6,653 nucleotides of DNA from DATNPH01 sp036703315. GTDB taxonomy: Bacteria > Cyanobacteriota > Cyanobacteriia > Cyanobacteriales > Coleofasciculaceae. Shown here one piece after another: positions 1 to 4,853 of this stretch. Every line of letters begins with the position of its first letter. Positions within the stretch are counted from its first letter, which is position 1. A program made the translations under genes and the position numbers. The stretch covers positions 1 through 6,653 of the forward strand of contig DATNPH010000167.1 in assembly GCA_036703315.1 (NCBI GenBank). Direction: 5' to 3'. The notes under the pieces are model-generated. The model saw only the letters and a program-made list of their open reading frames with translations, did no database searches and had not been told where the DNA came from.

Positions 1-209
1 GAATCGGTATCCTGACAGGCTTGAGAAATAATCCGGTGCCGATGCAACGAATTCAGGCTAAGGTACAAGCATCGCGCGATCGCGGTTTGGGTGTCTCGTT
101 CTTCTTCTACGAAAGCCTTTGGGACCATGCACCAGAACCCAAACCACAGCGGACATCTGTATTTCAATCTCTCTTCTACTCTCCCGCTTCTCGCTTGGCA
201 ATTAAATAG
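1..209 (+). CDS. Family 10 glycosylhydrolase-like protein, C-terminal end (partial)
   Basis: The reading frame is open from base 3 to the TAG at 207-209, giving 68 residues with no start in the window, so the gene begins upstream. The visible part reads GILTGLRNNP, then a helix (QRIQAKVQASRDRG), then GVSFFFYESLWDHAPEP. This resembles the last strand and helix of the TIM barrel in cyanobacterial GHL10/DUF187 proteins (YngK-like, predicted glycoside hydrolases). The family call is from memory of its C-terminal pattern. The catalytic residues lie outside the window, so activity cannot be judged. A HIP1 octamer at 76-83 sits inside the coding sequence, as is usual for resident cyanobacterial genes. 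The first in-frame TTG at 21 is not a credible start because the similarity continues upstream of it. Confidence 0.7.
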   Translation, partial: IGILTGLRNNPVPMQRIQAKVQASRDRGLGVSFFFYESLWDHAPEPKPQRTSVFQSLFYSPASRLAIK

Positions 210-277
210 TAGAGGTGAAGCGATGGATACCACTTAAACTCAAGCTATGACCAGCTAGCGATCGCACATAGGAGTGA

Positions 278-340
278 TTAGGGAAACAAGCCTAAACGAA
301 TCCATAGCAGCCGCGCCGTTACTTGTGCTTGACTGTTCAT
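278..340 (-). other. Possible 20-codon ORF downstream of the 116-aa gene
   Basis: On the minus strand, 17 bp after the stop of the gene ending at 358, an ATG at 340 opens a 20-residue frame (MNSQAQVTARLLWIRLGLFP) that stops at 278-280. It has only a weak AGAG upstream. It could be the start of a degraded downstream partner gene or a chance frame. I recognise no family, and it is listed only because it is co-directional with and close to its neighbour. Confidence 0.15.
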
Positions 341-357
341 CTCTAAACCAGCGATCG

Positions 358-708
358 TTACTGCACCAAAGCTGCTGTTCTGGCTGTAGCTGCTTTCAAC
401 TCAGCCTCGACAAGACTATCTAACTCTGCTTGTTGTTCTAGAGGGAGCGTTCCCTCTTTATCGCGTGCTGTTCGCCACAGATTCATCAAGTTAGATAAAC
501 GCTGTTGCTGCTCGGCACTAAAAAACCAGTCAGGGCGAAAACTCTGGATAATCAGTAGGGTGCTGAATTCGTCGCCTTCTAACTGGGCAGTCAATGCATC
601 TAGCGCTTCACCTGCGGTTTTACCTATTGATTGCTTATCACCTGCAACTGCTCGATAAAGCCTCTCACCCTTTGCATCTGATACTGGCAAGATAGCGACT
701 GTAGTCAT
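358..708 (-). CDS. Conserved cyanobacterial protein of unknown function (116 aa)
   Basis: This is a small soluble protein with no membrane segment or signal peptide. Residues 1-45 read as a short beta-rich start (TTVAILPVSDAKGERLYRAV) followed by GKTAGEALDALTAQL. The middle has IIQSFRPDWFFSAEQQQRL, and the C-terminal half is a charged helix rich in Glu and Ala ending in ELKAATARTAALVQ. I know this pattern as a common cyanobacterial hypothetical protein. From memory, homologues often sit beside HNH endonuclease genes, but none is present here. The ATG at 708 is preferred over the TTG at 714 because AAAGG lies 7 nt upstream of it and the family begins MTT. It is divergent from the methyltransferase fragment. 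The function is unknown; an accessory or antitoxin-like role would be a guess. Confidence 0.85.
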   Translation of the reverse strand: MTTVAILPVSDAKGERLYRAVAGDKQSIGKTAGEALDALTAQLEGDEFSTLLIIQSFRPDWFFSAEQQQRLSNLMNLWRTARDKEGTLPLEQQAELDSLVEAELKAATARTAALVQ

Positions 709-735
709 GTCCAAACCTTTCGAGCCTATTGCTCA

Positions 736-749
736 CCAATTATAGTTGG
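736..749 (-). promoter_or_regulatory. Promoter -10 box TATAAT inside a near-palindrome
   Basis: Read on the minus strand, a perfect TATAAT (744-739) lies 30 bp upstream of the ATG at 708, leaving room for a leader of about 20-25 nt. No good -35 hexamer is visible at 16-18 bp. The box is the centre of a 14-bp near-palindrome, CCAACTATAATTGG (12 of 14 positions symmetric), so a regulator could bind over it. This is inferred from the sequence only. Confidence 0.4.
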
Positions 750-780
750 CTCAATTTTAGACGGGGATTGTGAGGGTTAG

Positions 781-828
781 GCGATCGCAGTTGTACCTAC
801 ATAGCCTGAACTAATCTACGTGATCGCT
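781..828. repeat. HIP1-bounded dispersed repeat, copy 1
   Basis: This 48-nt unit starts with a perfect HIP1 (GCGATCGC) and ends with a degraded one (TGATCGCT). It aligns with 4804-4853 at about 38 matching positions, with one 2-nt gap. The best-kept parts are the two HIP1 ends and the core TACCTACATA. It lies in the divergent intergenic region between the 116-aa gene and the methyltransferase fragment. Confidence 0.6.
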
Positions 829-920
829 CTCTTCATTAGACTATTACTTTATCTTGTAGTCATTATTCAAATACGCTAGTCTAGGCTATTGGGCTATGTA
901 TGCCGAGTAAGAGAGAGTGA

Positions 921-1169
921 ATGGCTGCCAGTATCTCTACAGTAGATCTGTTTTGTGGTGCTGGAGGACTAACTTATGGGTTTGATCAAGCAGGTCTTCC
1001 AGTCAAAGCTGGGTACGATATTGATCCAGCATGTAAGTTTCCATATGAACAAAACAATAAAGCAAAATTTATACTACAAGATGTGGAAAATGTTAGCGGT
1101 TCTGATTTAGCTGAGTACTTTTATGGAAGTAGCATTAGAGTTCTAGCGAAGCATTCTAAATTATATTGA
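921..1169 (+). pseudogene. DNA (cytosine-5) methyltransferase, truncated before catalytic motif IV
   Basis: The 82-residue product begins ISTVDLFCGAGGLTYGF, which is motif I (SAM-binding FxGxG) of C5 methyltransferases. Motif II follows as GYDID at residues 31-35, and a motif III-like LQDVENV at 52-58. In the family the strand SSIRVLA (70-76) leads directly into GxxPCQPF, whose Cys attacks cytosine. Here it is followed by KHSKLY and a stop. Motifs IV-X, including the nucleophile, the ENV motif and the target recognition domain, are all absent, so about three quarters of a normal 320-450 residue enzyme is missing. The break lies near 1148. The fragment ends 9 bp from the stop of the convergent HEPN gene, so the lost part was removed rather than shifted into another frame nearby. 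A purine-rich AGAGAGAG precedes the ATG. It should have no methylation activity. Confidence 0.85.
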
Positions 1170-1178
1170 ACAGTTTAG

Positions 1179-1877
1179 TTAAGGATTGCCTGTCGTAGAT
1201 GAATCTAAATAGCCTTGATTAGATAAATATTGTGCAATATTTTGCAGGATTTGTTTTAAATATTTAACTGTCTTATTCTTAATTTCTAAAAGCTCATCTG
1301 CGGTTTTATCTCTTCCTACCTCTGAAAAAGATTTAAAACCATGTGCTAAATCATTCCTGTTTGATTTAACGGTCAATAAATCACTTCCATGCCCTGTTCT
1401 AACATAGTCAGTTTGATGCGAAAATCCGTATTCAGTTGCTGTATCTCTTATTTTCATTCCGTCAATATTGCCTGAAAATAGATCTTGTTTATCAAATCCG
1501 GCAGTAATAATATCAAGGGAAATAGCGGTTATACTTGAAAAGATTTTGTCAGGATTTCGCTTCTTTAGATTTTTGAGGACAATTTTCTTGAGTTTAGGGC
1601 TAATTTGGTCGTAGGAAACTCCTTTACCTCGCAGTTCATCAAATATTGCTTCAATCGCGTTTCTCATTGTTGCTTCCACTAAGTTATAGAGCAACAGAAA
1701 ACCACTCGCTTTCAAGGTCTTTATTAATTCAGAGTCAATTTCTCTAATTTTCGGGCTTCCTCCTTTACCTTCCATACTTAATTTAGTAGTTCCCTGCTCC
1801 AAGCTCTTCAAAAAAATAAAATATTTGCCCACCTCTCTAGAGCGTTCATTGAAGTCCTGAAATAATGTGCTACTCAT
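1179..1877 (-). CDS. HEPN-domain RNase, MAE_28990/MAE_18760-like family
   Basis: This 232-residue, mostly helical protein has the HEPN signature R174-NDLA-H179 (RX4H) near the C-terminus, followed by GFKSFSEVGRD and a final helix. HEPN proteins with this motif are metal-independent endoribonucleases, and the family is found in toxin, abortive-infection and restriction-linked loci. The N-terminal helix around residues 58-80 (LLLYNLVEATMRNAIEAIF) is typical of HEPN dimer interfaces. The start ATG at 1877 overlaps the stop of the DUF262 gene by 4 bp (ATGA), and there is no separate ribosome binding site, so translation is probably coupled. The family call rests on the motif, the length and the recalled association with DUF262 and a cytosine methyltransferase. 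I expect it to be the effector of the pair, cutting RNA when the DUF262 partner is triggered, but this is inference. The gene is AT-rich and lacks HIP1, unlike the flanking genes. Confidence 0.82.
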   Translation of the reverse strand: MSSTLFQDFNERSREVGKYFIFLKSLEQGTTKLSMEGKGGSPKIREIDSELIKTLKASGFLLLYNLVEATMRNAIEAIFDELRGKGVSYDQISPKLKKIVLKNLKKRNPDKIFSSITAISLDIITAGFDKQDLFSGNIDGMKIRDTATEYGFSHQTDYVRTGHGSDLLTVKSNRNDLAHGFKSFSEVGRDKTADELLEIKNKTVKYLKQILQNIAQYLSNQGYLDSSTTGNP

Positions 1878-2989
1878 GATTTACTGAGAAGTTGATCGCG
1901 CACGTATTCAATACGCCCAATTACTCTAGGTCTAGAGTTGCTTGCATCCAAGGTCGTGTATTGTTTGAATTCTCGCGAGTCAAGCCACTCCATTGAGGTT
2001 GGCACAAGATCACTCTTTTGTCTCAAGGCAAGTGCAACACCTACAGAAATTGCCTCAAACCGAATCCGAGGAGTGATAGTCCGTTTGATACCTTTCTGAA
2101 ATCCATGGGGAAAGTATTTTTCTACAAAATCAAGCATCATCTGAAATTCGATACGCATCCCTTCACGATCAAGCGATTCATTACTATTTTCTTTTAGGTA
2201 ATTAGTAAGGAATTGATTTACCTGTCGATCAAAGTTTTTATAGTTATTTAAATAAGCGAAAAAACGCAGTACGAACTCTTCAGGTTCACGTCTACGAATA
2301 AGAGCCTCTGAAAATGAACACAATTTATGAAACTTCGGATTCTTGGATAGCTCATCAATTAAATCAATAAGTGGTCCGCGTAATATATTAACGCGCACCT
2401 CCATGTCGTTGAGAGTTACGCTACCAAGGTTAAGTCGTTCCCAAATATCTTTATTAAGTCTTTCATAGAGATCTCGCCTCACTTCCTCATTAGACCTGAT
2501 CGTGATTTCGACTAACCTTATTGATTCACGTTTAAAGCGCCTTTGTCTGGGTAAGGGCAAATCAGCAAACGTAAAACCGTTGAGCTTTTCTAACTTATCT
2601 AATCCTGCCAGTCTAAGCTCATTGTTTAGGAAACTTGCTAGAGTACGAATACGTTGTGTACCGTCTATGACTTCTAAACGCACCTTATTTTTATCTTCAG
2701 CAACTTCAGCCACGAGAATGTAAGGCGTTGGTAATCCTAGAAGTAAAGATTCAATGAATTTTGATTGCCTTACATTATCCCAAACAAATTCTCGTTGGTA
2801 GTCTGGTATGAACAATTCGTTAGCATCATCGTCTTTTCCGTCTAGGTACTTCTGAACAAGAAATTCGATTGGGTACTCTTTTGTGTTGTAGTCAAAAGGC
2901 TTTTGCTGTTCCCGAATTTCTGCTTCCGCCGCTTCTCTTTGCTCATCCGTGATTTCTGGTTTCGGTGGTATATTTTGGGCTTGTGCCAT
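1874..2989 (-). CDS. DUF262 domain protein (ParB/Srx-like), defence-associated
   Basis: This is a 371-residue protein. Residues 1-50 are a charged lead-in. The DUF262 core follows: IPDYQREFVW at 61-70, SLLLGLPTPYILV at 81-93, and VIDGTQRIRTL at 107-117, matching the family's DGQQRxxTL motif with Thr for the first Gln. DUF262 proteins include the GmrS part of GmrSD and SspE, where this motif serves nucleotide binding or hydrolysis linked to sensing modified or foreign DNA. There is no DUF1524/HNH nuclease domain after it. Instead the C-terminal half is helical, and the next gene is a HEPN RNase, which may take the effector role. Residues 172-187 contain an 8-residue tandem duplication, RDLYERLN-KDIWERLN, within the segment normally read as ERxNTGSxxLxDxE. 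GGAG lies 6 nt upstream of the ATG. It is the first gene of the two-gene operon. Confidence 0.88.
   Translation of the reverse strand: MAQAQNIPPKPEITDEQREAAEAEIREQQKPFDYNTKEYPIEFLVQKYLDGKDDDANELFIPDYQREFVWDNVRQSKFIESLLLGLPTPYILVAEVAEDKNKVRLEVIDGTQRIRTLASFLNNELRLAGLDKLEKLNGFTFADLPLPRQRRFKRESIRLVEITIRSNEEVRRDLYERLNKDIWERLNLGSVTLNDMEVRVNILRGPLIDLIDELSKNPKFHKLCSFSEALIRRREPEEFVLRFFAYLNNYKNFDRQVNQFLTNYLKENSNESLDREGMRIEFQMMLDFVEKYFPHGFQKGIKRTITPRIRFEAISVGVALALRQKSDLVPTSMEWLDSREFKQYTTLDASNSRPRVIGRIEYVRDQLLSKS
2429..2476 (-). repeat. Tandem 24-bp duplication inside the DUF262 gene
   Basis: Codons 172-179 and 180-187 encode RDLYERLN and KDIWERLN. The two 24-nt copies match at 16 of 24 positions, mostly with third-base or conservative differences, so the duplication is old or has been under selection. 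In the homologues I recall, only one copy is present before the (T/L)GS-xxLxDME segment. Confidence 0.55.
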
Positions 2990-3120
2990 CTTGCGCTCCA
3001 GTTTAGATGGAGTGAGTGTATTAGAGTGGGAAAGGCTTAGACCTTGCTTCTAGTACTTATAATTTTAGCGGTTGCCAGTAAATCCTATCAGAGCATAGCC
3101 AGAACAACTAACCCCGCGCG

Positions 3121-3164
3121 ATCGCACACTCTGGATGTAGAGGATGAATGGTGGGAGCGATCGC
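3121..3164 (+). repeat. 44-nt direct repeat flanking the mntA-hepT pair, left copy
   Basis: This copy starts inside a perfect HIP1 (3118-3125) and ends with another (3157-3164). It matches 3985-4028 at 38 of 44 positions without gaps; the core is CACTCTGGAT...TAGAG...ATGAA...GTGG. It lies upstream of mntA in the 279-bp space between the DUF262 gene and mntA, which otherwise holds only the hairpin at 3220-3249. Confidence 0.75.
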
Positions 3165-3219
3165 AGTTAACAACAAACGATACTATCGAATTAGAGATTA
3201 GCAGTCCAATGTTTATGGC

Positions 3220-3249
3220 ATGGGGTTATTGAATGAAGCTTCACCCCAT
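3220..3249 (+). promoter_or_regulatory. Stem-loop or operator candidate upstream of mntA
   Basis: Perfect 7-bp arms ATGGGGT and ACCCCAT are separated by 16 nt, which contain a 10-bp palindrome TGAAGCTTCA at 3234-3243. The structure ends 19 bp before the mntA ATG. With no T-run after it, it is less likely a terminator than an operator or leader hairpin controlling the toxin-antitoxin operon. Confidence 0.35.
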
Positions 3250-3268
3250 TGAAAGCTAGCGAGGACGG

Positions 3269-3622
3269 ATGAAATTGGAACAACAACTACAGATCCAACT
3301 ACCTCAGCAAGCGATAGACGCGGTAGCGTCCCGCTTCGCGATCGCAGAATTTTGCCAACGATGGCAAATCAAGGAATTTTACCTATTTGGTTCGGTATTG
3401 CGAGAGGACTTTCGCCCCGACAGCGATATTGATATCATGGTGGGTTTTGAGCCAGATGCTTCTTGGGGTTTGCTAGAGTTCGTTCGGATGAAACGCGAAG
3501 TAGAAACCCTTTTAGGGCGTCAGGTTGACTTAGTTACAAAGAAGTCGATTGAGCAAAGCCACAATTGGATTCGTCGCCAAGAAATTTTAGGCACAGCTCA
3601 GCTTGTCTATGTCTCGCGATAG
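3269..3622 (+). CDS. mntA: MntA-type nucleotidyltransferase antitoxin
   Basis: This 117-residue minimal nucleotidyltransferase carries the GSx10DxD motif: G41-S42, then D53 and D55, with D87 in QVDLV as the likely third metal-binding carboxylate. Characterised MntA antitoxins transfer AMP groups to a tyrosine of their HepT partner and so neutralise it. Here the partner gene follows directly. GAGGA lies just upstream of the ATG at 3269, supporting this start. The product stops at 3620-3622, and the hepT start lies inside this gene's end. Residues 15-25 (AIDAVASRFAI) are encoded by a HIP1-bounded repeat element. The family normally has a shorter link before AEFCQRW, so this segment is probably a repeat-derived insertion outside the catalytic core. 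All catalytic residues are present, so it should be functional. Confidence 0.93.
   Translation: MKLEQQLQIQLPQQAIDAVASRFAIAEFCQRWQIKEFYLFGSVLREDFRPDSDIDIMVGFEPDASWGLLEFVRMKREVETLLGRQVDLVTKKSIEQSHNWIRRQEILGTAQLVYVSR
3311..3345 (+). repeat. HIP1-bounded palindromic element inserted in mntA
   Basis: This 35-nt imperfect inverted repeat has outer arms GCGAT/ATCGC and inner arms GCGG/CCGC. It ends in a perfect HIP1 (3338-3345). Removing 27 nt that begin with the first GCGAT restores CAAGCGATCGCAGAA, an intact HIP1 in the same frame and the family-like peptide QAIAE. The element therefore looks like an in-frame insertion into a former HIP1 site, with GCGAT present on both sides. Confidence 0.6.
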
Positions 3623-3950
3623 TGCATCCTTACTTGATATTGTCAGAGCTGGGCAATTGGTATTGCAGTTTGCTCAAGGAGTCGATCGAGAACAGTTAGC
3701 ATCAGACATACTCAGGCAATCAGCAATTCTCTACCAAATCTCGATTATGGGGGAGGCAACGAAACGATTATCTCGCGAGTTTCGACAGCTGCATTCAGAA
3801 GTGCCTTGGGATGATGTAGCGGGTATGCGAGACATTATTGCTCATCAGTACGATCGCGTCGATTTGGATATTGTTTGGCAGGTGATTCAGCGAAACATCC
3901 CAGAGTTACTCCATAGGATTACGCCTCTATTACCTGTTCAGGACGACTGA
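3609..3950 (+). CDS. hepT: HepT-type HEPN RNase toxin
   Basis: This 113-residue helical protein has the HepT active-site motif R74-DIIA-H79-Q-Y81 (RX4HXY). Arg and His are the RNase residues, and the Tyr is the site that MntA adenylylates in characterised pairs. Such toxins cleave RNA, reportedly tRNA in the studied example, and arrest growth. The start is taken as the ATG at 3609, giving MSRDSASLL and a 14-bp overlap with mntA. The TTG at 3603 is in frame but less likely. No clear ribosome binding site precedes it, so translation is probably coupled to mntA. The order antitoxin then toxin is common for this family. All key residues are intact, so the pair is probably active. Confidence 0.93.
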   Translation: MSRDSASLLDIVRAGQLVLQFAQGVDREQLASDILRQSAILYQISIMGEATKRLSREFRQLHSEVPWDDVAGMRDIIAHQYDRVDLDIVWQVIQRNIPELLHRITPLLPVQDD

Positions 3951-3954
3951 TAAA

Positions 3955-3989
3955 GCGATCGCCCTTGGCGCTACGTTGCGCGTAATCGC
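3955..3989 (+). repeat. HIP1-bounded 35-nt hairpin element
   Basis: It starts with HIP1 (3955-3962), ends with ATCGC, and has GCGC/GCGC arms around TACGTT in its centre. It has the same length and end sequences as the element inside mntA (3311-3345), though the interior does not align base for base. It begins 4 bp after the hepT stop and overlaps the next 44-nt repeat by 5 bases. Confidence 0.5.
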
Positions 3990-4028
3990 TCACTCTGGAT
4001 ATAGAGAATGAACAGTGGAAGCGATCGC
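3985..4028 (+). repeat. 44-nt direct repeat flanking the mntA-hepT pair, right copy
   Basis: It matches 3121-3164 in the same orientation at 38 of 44 positions with no gap, and it ends in a perfect HIP1 (4021-4028). A further HIP1 lies at 4046-4053. The two copies bracket the toxin-antitoxin module with about 820 bp between them. Confidence 0.75.
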
Positions 4029-4057
4029 CTCCACCACCAGCTTGAGCGATCGCATGT

Positions 4058-4084
4058 GGATTGTCAGTCTAACAATTACAATCC
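4058..4084 (-). other. Inverted repeat at the 3' end of the Uma2 gene
   Basis: Perfect 7-bp arms GGATTGT and ACAATCC enclose 13 nt and span the stop codon of the Uma2 gene (4076-4078). It could form a weak hairpin at the end of the transcript. There is no T-run, so a terminator role is only a possibility. Confidence 0.25.
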
Positions 4085-4690
4085 TGCTGCTTGAAAAATA
4101 GCGTCAGTTGTCAACTCAATTTCAGGGAAAATGCTAGATTCTAGGCTTTGACCTGCGATAAAGCGCTGCATCTGGTACTCCCCTTCAATTAGCTGACACA
4201 CTGTAATAGTGGGTTGCTTAGGCTTGCCGATGTGACGAACTGCGCCCAATGCGCGATAATCCACAATCCAGTACTCGGCAATGCCCATCGCTTCATATTC
4301 AACAAACTTATGTCCATAGTCATCCCGCCAGTTAGTACTGACTACTTCGATAACTAAAGGAACCGTTTTGCCATTTTGAATTACTGATGCTGTCGGCCAA
4401 AGAGGTTCATCTGCAATGACTTCTCGGTTGAGAACGATAACGTCTGGCTGATATCCTGAGCCTAGTACAAGGGGTTTCAGAATACAGGTTCTGGGAATCG
4501 AGTATGGGAGTTGCTGTTTTCGGATTTCAAAGTTTAACTCAGCAACCAAAAAACCGCTCAGATCTTCATGAGGACCAGTTGGAAGCATTTCTACAACGAC
4601 GCCTTCAATTAGCTCATACCGTTTGCCGTCCTCTGGGTACCATTCCAGGAACTCCTCAAAGCTCATTGGATTGGTTTGTGCCTGAGTCAT
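4076..4690 (-). CDS. Uma2 family (DUF820) PD-(D/E)XK protein
   Basis: This 204-residue protein has the typical Uma2 layout: MSFEEFLEWYPEDGKRYELIEG at the start, then the nuclease-fold residues D83 in YQPDVIVL, E115 in PLVIEVVS, and K128 in GHKFVEYEAMGI, followed by the strand EYWIVD (139-144). The fold is that of PD-(D/E)XK nucleases. The family is hugely expanded in cyanobacteria, often in many copies per genome, and no clear cellular role is established to my knowledge. The motif residues are intact. The ATG at 4690 is chosen over the TTG at 4723 because MTQ...MSFEEFL is the common start and the TTG adds a poorly conserved 11-residue tail. Neither start has a strong ribosome binding site. 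It stands alone, converging on hepT across 125 bp filled with repeats. Confidence 0.92.
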   Translation of the reverse strand: MTQAQTNPMSFEEFLEWYPEDGKRYELIEGVVVEMLPTGPHEDLSGFLVAELNFEIRKQQLPYSIPRTCILKPLVLGSGYQPDVIVLNREVIADEPLWPTASVIQNGKTVPLVIEVVSTNWRDDYGHKFVEYEAMGIAEYWIVDYRALGAVRHIGKPKQPTITVCQLIEGEYQMQRFIAGQSLESSIFPEIELTTDAIFQAAGL

Positions 4691-4803
4691 GATAAATGTC
4701 TTATTCGCTATGCCTCTATTCAAGCAAATCCAACGCAGTAAGCTAAAAACGGAACAGGCTTGATTGTATGCTCCCTAGCGTGAGACAGACATGAGGCAAT
4801 AGG

Positions 4804-4853
4804 GCGATCGCACCCATACCTACATACAGCCAAACCCAACCTACGCGATCGCT
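4804..4853. repeat. HIP1-bounded dispersed repeat, copy 2
   Basis: This 50-nt unit is bounded by perfect HIP1 octamers at 4804-4811 and 4845-4852 and shares its core TACCTACATA and its end CTACG-GATCGCT with 781-828. Its right end runs into the 3' end of the PD-(D/E)XK gene, so the last three residues (AIA) and the stop of that protein are encoded by the repeat. Confidence 0.6.

Noticed and set aside
1149..1178. Insertion sequence end at the methyltransferase break
   Set aside because: No terminal inverted repeat, target duplication or transposase fragment is visible in the 30 bp between the break and the HEPN stop, so a simple deletion is the more economical reading.
2502..2723. Plus-strand frame of 73 codons inside the DUF262 gene
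   Set aside because: It lies wholly antisense to a well-supported gene with conserved motifs, so it is a shadow frame.
3044..3232. Plus-strand open frame of 62 codons between the DUF262 gene and mntA
   Set aside because: It needs a TTG start without a ribosome binding site, runs through a HIP1-bounded repeat, and resembles no known family. The region is better explained as intergenic repeat and control DNA.
4504..4692. Plus-strand frame of 62 codons over the start of the Uma2 gene
   Set aside because: It is antisense to the conserved Uma2 N-terminus and has no family resemblance.
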